This document shows, piece by piece, positions 1-14,100 of a stretch of 64,000 bases of DNA. Origin of the DNA: Lingula anatina (Eukaryota > Brachiopoda > Lingulata > Lingulida > Lingulidae); contig NW_019774624.1 in assembly GCF_001039355.2 (NCBI RefSeq), forward strand, positions 1,986,845 to 2,050,844. The letters run 5' to 3'. The position numbers and the translations under genes were made by a program. The stretch's first letter is position 1, and every line of letters begins with the position of its first letter. The notes below the pieces were generated by a model that was not told where the DNA came from, did not search any database, and saw only the letters and a program-made list of their open reading frames with translations.

Positions 1-561
1 TCACATGAATTGAATGACTGCCTAGTTTTGTCACCAAGCCAATAAAATTACCAGTACAGGCCAGTTTTTAATTGAGTTATAATTCAGAATGGACCTGAAA
101 TGTCTTAAGCACATTTTAATATTCAAAATACCAAGACAGGTAACTTAGTACAAGTTGCGCATTCAACATATGAATTTTAAAGCTGCCTGAACACAGATCA
201 GTTCAAGCATGGTGCAGATGGTGGAGTCACTGACAGCAGTGTAAACTTGGCAATGTCAAGCAAGTTTTCCCCTATGAGCTGCATTTGGTAATTGAAATAG
301 ACATCTGTTTTGGAAGTTTTACATAACTTTTTGTATATTTTTCCATTCATGAACTTTTAAAGCCTAACCACAAGAGGCAGGAATGCTGTGTTTCTTTTTG
401 ATGTGGAAAAAAAACGCTATTATTGATAATTTGATAAGCACTAATTGATATGTTTTCATATTCTGTTGGGGTTTCAAGACTGCAGTGTACAGCAAAATAA
501 TCACATAGAAAGCACAGTAGTTTGTATTACAATGAGATTCTATGACAAGTAAGAAAAAATA

Positions 562-577
562 CCCCCCCCCCCCCCCC
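562..577. repeat. Poly-C homopolymer
   Basis: Uninterrupted run of 16 C. Such C or G runs recur across the window (3302-3314, 46545-46560, 51307-51328, 54631-54643, 58491-58500, 59729-59742). Confidence 0.95.
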
Positions 578-2008
578 TCCAACACATATTCAAATTTTCA
601 TTAGAATTTGAGCAAGAGATACATTTCAGAAACTTTAGTCACATATTATAATAATGGACAGACGTAATTTCTTCCACATCTTATCACAAATGAATGCACA
701 ACTTCAAAAATTAGGAATGGTGAGCTTCAGGGAAAAGCAAATTTGAAAAGGTGAATCTAAGCAATCCTGTTTTGTAGCAGAAATGTGGAGAGAGTTCATT
801 TTAGTTTTACCTTAGTTGAACCACTGAAAATGTCAAACTGACCTAGGATCTACATACAAGCACTGATTAAATTGTCAGTCTCCCCTTACATGACACTAGA
901 TAAAGTGCTTCTCAATTTAGGATTTCCTTTTCTCCAATTTAATGGATAAATTTATTTCTTCCAAATCAGCAACTGGGTTTCATTTTTCTAATTTTATTTT
1001 CTCTCCTGAAATTACTTTTTTCAAATCTCCCTACCTAACTCTGTCACCACTTCCTATCACAAAAAATAAAAAGAAATTCATTATTAGCTGTACATTTTGT
1101 AGACAAGGTTTTTTCAAATACCTGACGATCGATTAAAATAACTGACACATTTTTTTGCATGACTATATTTATTATAAGTAATCCGACCTGTACTTTTCTT
1201 GGAAGTTGAACTGTATGTTATGTTCCAAGTAGTCAATTAAAACCTACCCTTAGTGGGATTGTTTAACATGTGCTAGCTATAGACTATATAATTATATATA
1301 TGTAGGTTTTAATGTTTTAGCATGCACTATTCAAACACAGTTATCTCTGCATAGCTCATCATCTTGTGGCCTGAATTATAACTAAGGATAGATAAAACTG
1401 ATAAATTAAGGTGGTCGATGTGCTGCAACTCTCTGTAAACAGGGTCTGTTGACAAAATTCACTTTAGTTTTTAACATTATATTTGATGTCAAATGGGCAT
1501 AACATCTAAATCATGTGAATGTTAGTAAAATCTTACAGGAAAAGCAGGGACCAGGGTCAAGTTTCTTAGTGACAATCGTTGCTAGCCTCTAAATCAGTGA
1601 CATAGTCACAAATTGAGAAGGGTTTGAGAAAGGTAATACCCATCAATGGCTACTTTTGCATGAAATTGGTATTAGCTATGGATCCAAGAAACTAAGCCCT
1701 GTGCTAAAACACATGAATACTTCACAACTATACAGTGATTGTAGCTACTGAAGTTTTCATTATCATCATAACGTGCATAAACTTTGTTTTATGAAAAATC
1801 ACATCAAGTAAACTCCCTTGGGAAAATTTTACATTATATGTAAATGCAGCAAACTCTAGAAGCTTGACAAAGCTGTAAAACACAACAACCATTCAAAAAT
1901 ATATTCACTTTTATTTTCAATCAGCAAATATGTTATTTGATATCAGAATACAACCATGACCTGTATTTTCAAAGCTGGCATCAAATTGTCCTTTACACCA
2001 ACAAAGAG

Positions 2009-2009
<1 letters not shown>

Positions 2010-2055
<46 letters not shown>
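2010..2055. repeat. (AAT)n microsatellite
   Basis: About 15 uninterrupted AAT units. Similar AAT/ATT arrays occur at 12950-12966, 18410-18450, 27701-27720, 43366-43384 and 48332-48367. Confidence 0.95.
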
Positions 2056-2057
<2 letters not shown>

Positions 2058-2518
2058 ATATTTATAAAACTAAATATTTAATATATGTAATATAAATATG
2101 AATTTGATTTCTGATGCGAACAAGCTGATACTATAAGCAGCAGCAGTGCATAAAATACAAGATAGGAATATGAAGTCCAACAGTAAATGCATTTAATTTA
2201 TAATATCCAGTGAAAACCTGAATATACCACAAGAATTAAGTTCAGAAGGCAGAGTGGTACATAACATATATAGGACGCTCTCTGTTATAGTTGTATTAAA
2301 GTGAAAATAGTACTAGCAATTTTTCATAACATGAGAGGGATATCCGTCTCATTCAGTCCAGATTATTTAGCACCACAGTGTGTATGGGCCAGACAGTCTG
2401 TTCATAAATACTATTATGATAGTACAATACAATATACCACTGTTATTATAGATTTCTACACAATAAAGAAAGGAGTTTCAATAAGCTGACATACATGCAA
2501 TAATTCCTCAATTAAATG

Positions 2519-2519
<1 letters not shown>

Positions 2520-2550
<31 letters not shown>
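2520..2550. repeat. (TG)n microsatellite
   Basis: About 15 perfect TG units in intergenic DNA. Confidence 0.95.
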
Positions 2551-2551
<1 letters not shown>

Positions 2552-4052
2552 TGCATACATGCAAGCACGTGTCCAGCTGCCCGATTAATGCTTTAAAAAA
2601 AAGCAAAGCCGGTTACCACAAAAAGAAAATCAAATTATTCAATTTTAAACTCAAGACAAAGGTTTCGCCCATCCTTCATAATAAAGTTTTCACATCAATA
2701 ATTATAAAACAAACACTGGTTTATCACTCCATGAGAATATACAATTATAAACTGGTCTCATTTTAAGTGCCAATGCTTAAGCTACTACCTTCAAAAATTA
2801 ACGTGTGCTGATAAGTGTATATGTTCATACGAACTAAGTTCAATAACCTAACTGCACTACTACATAATTCGTCCTTCAATTCAGACGATGACAGTTCCGA
2901 AGGTCATCAAACCTAGGAAATGAGTGGAAATAGAGAAAAAACCCGACCTCCAGACAGATGAAACATTTCAGATGATTCACAACGCACAAATCTTGTTCCA
3001 CAAATTGATGGCAGATCATCCAGGAGGAAAAAACTTAAGTGCTGCCCAAATCGTGCAGAGTCTGTTTCTGCCGTGCAGTAGATTATTAACCCCCATAAAT
3101 CAAACTTCTGAATTAGTTTCATGACAACAGACCAGGTACCAAGCACACACAAATGATCATAACTTGCATTCCTAATCTCATTGTTCAATAAGAAGCAAAT
3201 CTGATCATTTCTGAGTGGATGCAAGTGTGCGCGACTGCACCGATCAGTCTCCAGCCAAGCTGAAGGCCACTTTAGTAGCAAATTTTGCAAGGAGGGAGGA
3301 GGAGGGGGGGGGGGTGAATGGGCTGCTGCTGTGCAGGTGAAAGTCTGACAACTGTGACGCTTTGGTGCATTAGTACTGGTTATGATTATTGCAACAAGGT
3401 GAAGGCCAATTAAGCCAATTTTGTCTCCAGCAGCTGGTGATCTTCCACAGGTCTCCATAATATATTAACACCACTGAACAAAACAGGACATCCTTGGCAA
3501 TAATTCCACATCATTTACAGCACACAATATCTCACACGCAATCAATTTTACTTGAATATTTAATAAAAGTGTCTGGAAGGTGCATTATCAGAACATGCTT
3601 AATGAAGAACAGGATGAGCTGCTGTTAGCTCTCATTAACAAGATTAAAAAAACAGGTAGCAAGCCAGACTTCCTGTGCATTCAGACATAATGATATCTTA
3701 ACCGGATTTAGATCCAAAACGTAGGAGCTGTCCAAATTATTTTTTATCTTTGAATTTGGCGATTAAGAACACCTCCCCAAAGAACTGTATGCAAGGGGAA
3801 GAGGATCTTATAAACTTGTGGTGGGTTACATATTACTAAATAATTGGTTATTTCTGAAGACTGAATCTAAACCTAGTGATCTGCTTTCATCAACTTGCAT
3901 AAAATGATATCTACCCAAAAACATAGTAATGAAAACACATATCTTACATATCCAAGATAAAAACCAAGGGAAAGAAAAAATGAAAGTTTTTTGAGAAAAT
4001 AGTCTTATAAGACTGATCTGCAAAACAAATTTTTCGGGGTTCCTATGATTCA

Positions 4053-4130
4053 GAGCTGGTTTCCATTACGAGCTGGTTTCCATTACGTGCTGGTTTCATA
4101 TAACTTTAAGTTGGTCTAAAATTTTAGACC
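4053..4130. repeat. 17-bp tandem triplicate plus 18-bp palindrome
   Basis: Two identical 17-mers (4053-4069 and 4070-4086, GAGCTGGTTTCCATTAC) are followed by a degenerate third copy (4087-4104). A perfect 18-bp palindrome, GGTCTAAAATTTTAGACC, follows at 4113-4130. The role is unknown. It could be the end of an old transposon or a hairpin in the CEP192 3' flank. Confidence 0.8.
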
Positions 4131-5188
4131 AGAATTTTGGTTTACATTAATTCAGGATAAAGTTGAATCACTCCACTTAAATAGATTTATTGTAGAAAAA
4201 AGTATTAAATCAATTTGTTTCTTTTATAAAACAGGCACAGTTCTTCAGAATCGGTGATATTAAATTTAATTTCTCTCCACAGTATATCAGAGTTTATTTG
4301 TCAAACCAGACAATTTCTCTTTAAAATATTGTTTTCATTTTGCCAAATGTCAAGTAAGGATACTTAAATAACAAGGAAACCATTCAAACATGTGTTCTTT
4401 CAAGATGTCTGTTAGCTAATCTGTTTCTTTCCGACATCCTGCTACTTACGTAATAATTCTTAATCAGGAAATTGATTTTTTAAATGACAAAATGGAAAGA
4501 CATAAGTATGACTAACCAGTGAATTTAACCATCATTACCAGTAAACAAGGGGAAGGGTAAAACATGGTACTCACCCAATAATATAGTTCTTTAGTAAATT
4601 GTTATATTTTAACAGACATGTTTTGATAATGCTACCCCCTAATCTGCAAAATTTAAACTTATTATTTTTCAGTTGAAAAAAAAATTAATGAAGGAGTCCA
4701 TACTTTAGTGTTTCACTTGGAACATCTTGTCAAACTTACTGTGGCTTCAATTTGTTTTAAACTTAAGGTGGAATTTGCTTGAAATCTTTAGGAAGCCAAT
4801 CAAATTCAAGGCAATTTCTGGCAGCTGAAACCATGCCAACAAAGCAAAATGAAAGTGGCAACAGTTAACAGACAGTAAAATAGATGGTGCTGCTGCTATA
4901 ACCAAGAAAAGCTGGTGGCCTACTTCAAATTCAAACATATTTTCCCCAGTCACTGTGAGCTTGATCAGGGTGCACTTGCACAGTTCTATGCAGGGGAAAA
5001 TCACTCTGTTCAGATTCTAGACTGTCCACTATGGTCTTACAGAGAATGACCATAGTCTAGTTTAAATACCTCCCTTGCATGGCTAAGACACTCTCCATGA
5101 CTGTGCTGGGCAAGATTATATTGAATTTCATCCCTTGACCAGCTCTCTTCTTTCCACTGCCTTGAGGTCCACTCTTTACTTTCTGTGG

Positions 5189-8100
5189 TCACACACACTC
5201 TCCATACACCTGAAGACTAAGGCTGTGACCAGTGTCCACTCTCAATACAACCAATGATTTGTATGAGCCAGGCGATGTTGGCCTGAATTCCACAGGTAAA
5301 CTGATGTAATGGCGGCTCCTAAAATGATCAAATAGTACCTTTATGTTTAAATATTGTAAAATAAATAAAAAATAGAATGCAGTAGGTCATTTGCAGCTGG
5401 ATGCCTCCATCTTGACTTGCTTTGTTTACAGTGAAGCTTGCTATCCAGCATGGCGATGTCAAAGGATACTGAGTAAAGTAACACCACCTGACTAGATACC
5501 GCGTGACATCACCAAGTTGGAAAGCAAACTTCAGAAAACAAAGCAAGTCAACATCAGGGATGGATGGAGACCATCTGCTGGGTCTTTTAGAAGACAGTCA
5601 GAGTTTTTCCCATTTACATTGATGGGCATCTAATTTCTTTCTGTTGGAAGATGGTCAAAAATGGAAGATGGGTCAACAAATATAATTTGGAAGACTGTCA
5701 GAAAATATCTCTGGATCCTTTGAACATGGCAGCACCTAGCTGTAAAAAAGGCCTACAAAACAGACTGCTGGGGTGGGTGGTACCCAAGTGAGGTTGACCT
5801 AACATTGCTTGAAACACGGCTTTTAGGTATGTTCAGACATGGACTTCAACCTGTCTAGTATTTGGTGCGAAATGCAGATGACCAAATAAACGGCAAGTCT
5901 AAGTTAATCCAAGTAGAATGAAAATACTGTTAACGAGTAGCAGACCTGGTAACAGTGGTAACAGTGGTGACTTGTACTTACTTGGCTTTTAAATTATGAT
6001 GCTTCACATGGAATGGAGGCTGAGGGGGTATAACCTCTACCTGAAAATAGTCAACAACAATCAATTAATTTCAATGTCATCACTACAACAACAAATAGTA
6101 ATCAGTGATTGAAAACTTAAAGCGAGATTTGTATATAGACCAATTTTTGTATTTTGCACTATGAGGCGAGGGTTTAGCCAGAGTTTTGTAATAAGGAGTC
6201 CAAATTAATTATTTTCCTACTACTAAGACAGGTTTTCTAGGAATCATTTGCTCCAATAATATAAACCTGATTATATGAATGTCCAAAATTGAAATAGGCA
6301 GCCCAAAAGACAACTGGGGGGGGTTACCCTGCTATGTGGCAAAATCTTCACTATGAGCAATTCTATTTGTCACGAGTAGTATTATTGCTTCATGTAGCCC
6401 AGTCAAGGCAAATGAAACTTATCAAAATAAAAAAATAAGTGAACCAGATCCTAGACAATTTAAACTGCTTCAAAAGACTCTTTATGACATTGCTCAATGT
6501 AAGACCATTAACAAGGGCATTCACAGAGTCATAAAAACAAAGTAATCATTTCTTTAAAAATCGCCCGCATCAACTGCTGCTCTTATTAAGAAACAGTAAG
6601 CTTATGTACTCCTTAACCCAGAATCAAATGACAAACTCAGAGATATCTGGTCCTGAATTAATCACTACCCTTATAATCAGACATCTACAGACAAATTTGA
6701 TGCCGACTCTCTGGGATATCAATTTATATAAACACAAACAAATAAAAAGGCTTCATCACTGGAGCTACCCAACAGTGAAATGCAGGCATCGTAAATTTTA
6801 TCAAAGAGACAGAGGGGAAAAAAGTGAGTCATTTTCAAGGTGCTTAAAACTGTTTTATGCAGCCTCATCAAAAACTGTTGAAAGGAGTTTTATTGCTACC
6901 TATATATTTGACAAACTTTTGTCATAAAACTGGCATTAAATGTAATGAAAAGTTGTTTGAAATCAAGAGCACCCATTTCCCTTTATGCACCATACATCAG
7001 CTGTTGTATTTCAAAACCATCTGCATCACAGCAACTGACCATGAGGTACTAGTAAGGCTTTTGCCATTTTTTTTCTTTCAGGTATTCATGCAAACTTCTT
7101 GGCAACAAAATTTGTGCATCCATTTCATTTTTATGAGCATGGACGAGGATATAAACCACACCTGCTTAAGATTAAAATGACATCATCAGACAACCAAATA
7201 ATTTCATGAGTAAATTCAAGGGAATGAACTCCCAGTGGATGATCACTTTAAACCTCTATATGCTCAGCTGCATCCATTCAACCAGATTTTTTCAAAAATA
7301 ATTATTAACATCTTAACTAGCATTGCATCTCAAACAGGGTCAGCCTATTTTGTAATACCCTATCTGGGAAGGCCAATTAATAATAATTCATCAGGAAAAG
7401 CTTCGTGTGAGTATAATTTGTATTTAGTGATCTGGGACCCCAATACAATAAATTATTACCAAAGGAAGCTAATCTAATCTCTCTGTTAACCCATCCACCA
7501 TCTCATCTCTAAGCATAGCTGAGGCCAGTAGAATGAGATCAGTTTGACTTCACAGGGTAACCAGACATATATTGGGCAGTTTAACATTATGTTGGCTGCG
7601 AGTGGAACAAAAGACAATATGGAAGGTAGAGAGTGAGATTGGTGTTACTAGAAACAGTTATGTAAGGAGTTTAGCAATCTGGTTGCCTGATGATGACTTT
7701 AACACCCAAACCATCACTGGCTTATCTGTGTGAAATACCAGCTAACTTTAATTATGTTTGTCAGGGTAACTTTAGTGATGAGGTACCCTGTTATACTAAG
7801 ACTAATACTTTAGAGCAATATCTATATCAATAACCTTGTTAACATATTGATCTAAAGCAGGGCTGAGTCATTTTTGGCTCCCAAACAGTCAGAAAGTCTG
7901 CCGATAGTCGGAAATATCTCATTACTGTTGTAAACACCAACATTTCCCAAAAGTTGGAAATTTGCTGATAGTAGACAGAGTTAGCAATTAGGCTACTTTT
8001 TCTCCTTCATTTATTTCTCTTTGTATTTTCAATGTTCTTACTGTGTGGTTGGAGGTGGTACCATTCTTCACCCGAGCTTTCTGTATGGCACAGCTGCCGG

Positions 8101-11100
8101 CGGTGGTTGCTGGGAAGGTCAGGTGATCAGACTTCAGCGTTAGAGTGGCCACTGCCTCCTCTGGCGGGCAAGGAAGGGTGGAGTCCTCTACGGTCCTCCT
8201 TATCAAAACATAATGAATAAATATGACAATCCTGAACTGATATAAAAGTAATTTATTTTCTAATTAATCAACGTTTCACAGAATCCAAGAAATAAGCTGT
8301 TATTTCTAAAGACTAAAGTCATTTAAATAGCAACTGGCCATTACCTAAGAACAAATATTTTCAATTCACCACTTTTATCTACATATCAAAAATAAATATA
8401 ATAAATAAATAATGATGTACTGCTCTGAACATGCCTGTCACATCAGAAAAAAATTTGGCCAATATGAAGTTACACTGGGTGGATCATGGATTACCTACAT
8501 GGAAATTGGTTTATCACTGTTGTTCACCAATGGACGGTTTTCTTTCTCTTCTGATCCTGCAGAGGAGGCTGGAGTGCCCTGGAATTAAAATTACCACATA
8601 AAAATACCCCCATCTGATTCTTTGCAATTTGTGGGCAAAAGTGCGTATAAGAGTTGTCATGATCACTAAGCTGGCTTGTCATTACGTGTCTAGTAGTTTT
8701 CCTGCTTGAATTTATAAATAACACCATGTGAAAAATTAACTTAAATTGTGGTAATTGAGAACAATTTTTGGTTGGATCTCATTTCTTAAAAAACTGAACT
8801 TTAATCACTGAATGCATGTTGCAGGAAAAACATTCGCCAAAAAACTTTATATTTCAAAACTTAAACTTTAACAAGCAGACCAAAAAGGCAATGTAATTTT
8901 AAAAATACAAGACATGACATGGAATTTCATCTTAGCCTTTTTAGATTTTTTTTTCTCTTTTGTAAATTAAAAATAGCAAAAAAAAAAATTAAATAAATAA
9001 TAAATAAAAAACTTTGCCAGTTTTTCTCTTTTGGAAACATAAGATAGCCAAAAAAACAATATTTTTAAAGCACATAAATAATAAAGGTCTGTGAGTACAA
9101 ATCCTAAAGCACATACCTCTCCAAACATTTGCACCCTGAGACTCTGTAAACCTGCAGCTGTGGAGAGACTAGAGTGGGGCTTGGTGTGAACTTCCCAGTG
9201 CTGAGAATACTGGCCTGCCTCACGGGGTGAAAACTGAATGGGAATCTGGAAATGTTTGATGAGAATTCTTTAAATGAGTATGACACCAATAGCAAAACAT
9301 CAAGGAAAGAGTACTACATAATTTCATTCCTTGCAGAAAAAAATACAATTAAATGACTGAATTTTTTTTACCATCCCTACAAAAGCTATAAGAAACAGCC
9401 TTTTTTCAACAAACTTGTTTATTATCATAAACATTTCATACTTCTTCAAGATCTTAATAATTACTCACCACTGCCTGTTGTTGTGCCTCCAATACACCCG
9501 ACTTCTTCATTAACTTGAACACTGCATATTTCACACGGAGGATTTCAACGCTTCCAGACACACCCTGATAAATATCGGAATGATACCATAATTACAGTGA
9601 CATATCTAGGTCCAACTCCACAAATAAATAAATATACAACATAATACTTCTGGTTAATTCTATTTCGCTTTCTTTCCAAAATTGCACATTTAACAGAGGA
9701 AATTGAAACCGAAAAGGTCAATTTACAATTTTAAAACACGAATTAGAAATCATGAGTCTGACAAGTCAGTCTTTGTATAATTTCTTAATTTTCATTTTTT
9801 CTTTCTTTTGAATTATTTTTCTTTCAAATTTTTTTTTCTTTTTGTTATTTATTAATTTATTTATTTATTTATTTATTTGTTTATTTATTTATTTATGTTT
9901 TATTAGAGGGAGAGGGGATTGGGAGGGGAGTTAATTTTTTACCTTTATATAAGGAGGCGCCAATGACGACAACACCCAAGTCACAGACTCGTCTTTGGTA
10001 TTCCTCAATGTCAGCTCCGTCTCCGCAGTTCTCCCAACACAAGTGTCCGGAAAATTGACCACCTGACTAGCTGTCACTCGTGGTGGCGATGACGTTGATG
10101 AGGATGCCACAGGCAAGCTACCTATTGGTGTCACTGTTTTTATAGCTGGACCAATCAGCTGCAGCCCAGTATTTGCTGCTGAGGACTGTTGTGGTGTGAA
10201 GATCATCCTTACTGACTGGGGCAGGATGTCAGGTGGTTTCAGAAATGGATGTTGTTCAGTAGTATGTTCTGTGGGACCAGGTAACTCCAGGCTTTCTCGG
10301 ATCTGTATTCTGAGAGTCTGGCAACAAATGCATAACATTAAACATTCATTTTACAAAGGAGGCCAGATATTGTTTTATACTTCAATGTTTCGAATCTAAG
10401 CTTCACGAAAAATAAAAACACACAATTCAGATTCAAGTTCAAGCAAATTGGTCATTCACCTATACAAGATACCAATTGGAATGTTTTCTTTCTCATCATA
10501 TACAGATTGAACATTGCTGATTCTATTGTTGGTAATTCCTAAAGAGACTAAAATTGACTTTTTATTACCATTTTTACATAAGAGACAAAAAAAGCCTATT
10601 TCACCACATTCTGTTCTTATTCAACAATACATTACATATGCTCTGCAATCATTACAATATGCATGTGTATACTATAAGTGTTTATGCCTATTTATGTAAA
10701 AATACATGTGTATGTGTGTGGAACATATGGCATACCTGTGTCTTGCCATCATCACAAGAGATGTGGACGGCACCAGACCATGGGAGGGGAATACCTCTGG
10801 AATACAGAGTGGGGCTGGCACTCACGCACACCAACACTGAAGTCCTGGATGATAAAAAGAAACTTGCAAATTGTGGTGTTTGTCAACAGAAATAATCAAA
10901 AATGATCTAAAAGAGTTTATGATCACTGGCATCACCCTGAAGATGCTTTTCTGGCATCAAAATTTATCAATTCATTTGGTTCTTTTATATGCCACTGTCC
11001 ACAGAGAAGTGCAGCAGTTTTAATGTTAATGGTTGGTTTTACAATTATCATACCAAATATCTTAGTTTGAAGCAAAACAAACTAAAGAAAACTTTTAACC

Positions 11101-14100
11101 AAGAATATGTCCGAAATGCTTTTTTAAAAATCTTCAAAATGACCAGTTAAATCAATGGGACTAAGGTGACCATTCCCACAATGCAACTGGCCTCATCCTA
11201 ACAAACCTGTGCTGCCCCCTACCTTGGTTCTACAGTCCCCTGCTGTGGGGTCACCTTCACACAGTGGTCTGGCCAGGCTAGTTCATACCTGGAATAGGGA
11301 AGTTTTACGGTACAGTACAATATGTTCCATGTAAATTTGGAATGTTTGATGGATGCATTTTATAAGAATTAAATATCATCAATGTAGTTCTACAACATAC
11401 CATATACACTTACAAGTAAAACAGCTTTTATTATAACTTCCATCATCCATAGTAGGAGGAAAAATTTCATGACAAACATATCTGTGCTTTTTTTTTTAAT
11501 AAAAGAAAGGGTATAATCAGTGCAGTCAGATAAGGAATAATAACAGTCAGATGAATAGTCAAAGGGAGTACATCTAAATCTCTGCTTGGCAGGCAAAAGG
11601 CAAATCTTTCTGTTAATGGAGTCTCAAAAGAAATACAAATTTCAATTTCATACTTCATATAGCTCTCATACACCATATGTAGACAGTCTAAAGAGACAAC
11701 ATATGGAAGTCTTTCAAATAACAGATTGATATTAAATTTATCCACAGTCCATACCTCAGAGGTCTGTCATAGTAGTTAATGAGTTGGACCCTCTTCATGT
11801 GGCTCCCTCTAGTGTCTCTGCTGGTTTCCAAGATAAGCTGAGGAGGATTGATGGACCAGTTTTCCCCTGTGTTTACATCTGTAGTTAGTTTTTGGCGACT
11901 GACTAATGGGGTGCCCTTCACTGGGAAGGATATACTGAAAAAAAATCAGGACATAAATTGTGGAAATTTGTGTTAAAAAAAACTGTCACAATAAAAAAGA
12001 TGACATACTTAGCATCAATTCCATACTCATTTTTCAAAAAAAAATTCAAAGACTGATGTATGATTGCAACCAAGAGGTGAAAGTGCCATATTTCACTTAT
12101 CACACTGTCCACTGCAGGTAGCATATTACATCTCAATAAGAACATTTGTCAAGACATGGGCAGTTTTTTTTCTCTTTCTATTCTGATTTATTTTCTAAGT
12201 TTCAGGATTCTGAAATTAATCCATCAATTTTCTTAATCATTTCCCCTTCACATCTAAAAAGGAGGAAATCCACAAAAATGTGGAAGAATCCCATTCTTGT
12301 GAACAATAGGTAAAAATATAAGCTCACTCCAGGTTTGCAACTGTAGAATCAGCGACAGATTCATCAGCCATGAGAGGCATCAAGCTGTCCCTAATGGAGT
12401 CTGGTCTGGCCACCATTTTGGGCGTTGGCTCGCCCACCAGAGTTAACATAATTCTGGACATGGTGGAGTAGAAGAGATCGGCAGCATTCGGAACCGTGGC
12501 TGTTCCCAGATCTGATAATCAGAAATGTAACATATGCATTGAAATGCTCATTATGTGGCAGCATGTTCTATTGAGGCAAAGCTGTCCGTAGTCAAAGAAT
12601 ACCAGCTGCATTTTAATTTTTTCACTGCACATGATTAAATGAAAATTGTGAAAATCTCAAATGTTTGCACCAACTAGGCACAAAAGTGAATTATTGGACA
12701 AAAACAACATTAACACTTAAAGTAAATGCACATTTAATTTTTCTCAGTTTGTTATAGATGCCATGAAATTAAGGGTAAAATCCAACCTTCATTGATGTCA
12801 TCTTGCCCATCATATTGCACATCAAAGTTGACTTGACACAGAGGATTCTCTGCAGCCAGCTGCTTGCTGCGACCTTTACTCACTCTACGGTAATGAGGAA
12901 ATATTGTTCAATATTGCATCATCATCATCATCATCATCACAACAACAACAATAATAATAATAATAAATAGCAATTTGAGAATGGTTAACAATGTAACTCC
13001 TAATTATTGGCAGCTTGAGTAACATACCCTGTAGAGAGGTGAAAATAGGCTTGGATGAACTGAGGAAAAATGGTAGAATTTTAAAGCACTTTGGTTCAAA
13101 TAAATGAAGTGAGGTTTTACTTAAACTTCTAATCTTTCAAGCTCCTTAATGCCCAAACTTTAAGGAACTTCTAACCCTTTATTTGTATTTACCTGAAAAG
13201 CTTTCTGCTGACTTCATCTCCGTAGAAGAAACCAATGGCCCCCACAGAACTAGGGTTGTCAGAGCACAAAATTCTCTCTCTTTCCGTGGGGTGGAAAGCT
13301 ATCACAACTGTCTGAAAAGGTCAAACCAAGGTCATACAAATATCAAAGCTGGGCTATTAGTGGGTGATGTTTTTGCCTTCATTGGTTTGTTATTGAAAAG
13401 ACTAACTCAAAAAAATTATAGATTGATTTTGATAAAATTTGCAGGACAGGTCAGAAATGGGCCTCTTAAGAACCAGTTAGATATTGGAGGTGGTCCCTTA
13501 ATATATAAACAGAATGAAAACTGAGCTGCCTTTGTAGAATTGCGTGTTCTCAGAATGCTTTTTGGATGCACTTTCTGTCTACTCAATGAGTCAGCAGTAT
13601 GTGACACTAATTTGATAAGACTTGCTGTCTCACCTTTTCCTCTTCTGGGAAAATGATGCATTCATTAGGCTGCACTGATATCTTGTTGACAGGAAGCTGC
13701 TGTCTGCAGGTTATATCTGGAATTAACATGTGCAAGACTGTCTTCTAACTAAAGCAAGTAGAAAATCATTATTTCAAAGAATTGAAACTGATAGTCAAGA
13801 CTGAATGACGAAAGCTCCTTCTCAAATATCCGTTTGAATATTTTGATATACATATATATTTCCAACTCAACACATAAGTTTCCAACAAGTTGGGAATCAA
13901 TTTTATTTAAAGAAATAGGCCAGTTTTAATTTTACTAGAATTCCCAGCCAGATTTGATGTTTGCTATATGTACACCTTGAACTATTTCATACTTTTTATA
14001 ATGATAAACCTCCATGTTAATAAGAAAATAGTTTGATAAACATTTTTCAGCAATAATGCAAAATATGACATTTTGTTAAATAAAAATTTTTCACATAAAC

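Larger units (their letters stand above)
1..5188. other. Gene-poor flank; 3' part may be CEP192 3' UTR
   Basis: I found no exon with convincing coding character. The longest open frame (2913-3458, minus) is low-complexity and crosses a G-rich tract. The stretch holds a poly-C run, an AAT array, a GT array, a short triplicated 17-mer and a palindrome, listed separately. The part just below 5189 should be the CEP192 3' UTR. Minus-strand AATAAA hexamers at 4293-4298 and 4186-4191 are possible poly(A) signals, but nothing else in the sequence singles them out. Confidence 0.5.

Noticed and set aside
2913-3458. 181-codon open frame on the minus strand
   Set aside because: Crosses a G-rich tract giving poly-Pro, has no domain-like pattern, and no splice or promoter context. 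Treated as chance.
8528-8578. Shorter version of a CEP192 exon ending at TTG|GTGAAC
   Set aside because: It joins out of frame to the next exon (8198-8042), whose only open frame needs two carried bases; the donor at 8499 supplies them.
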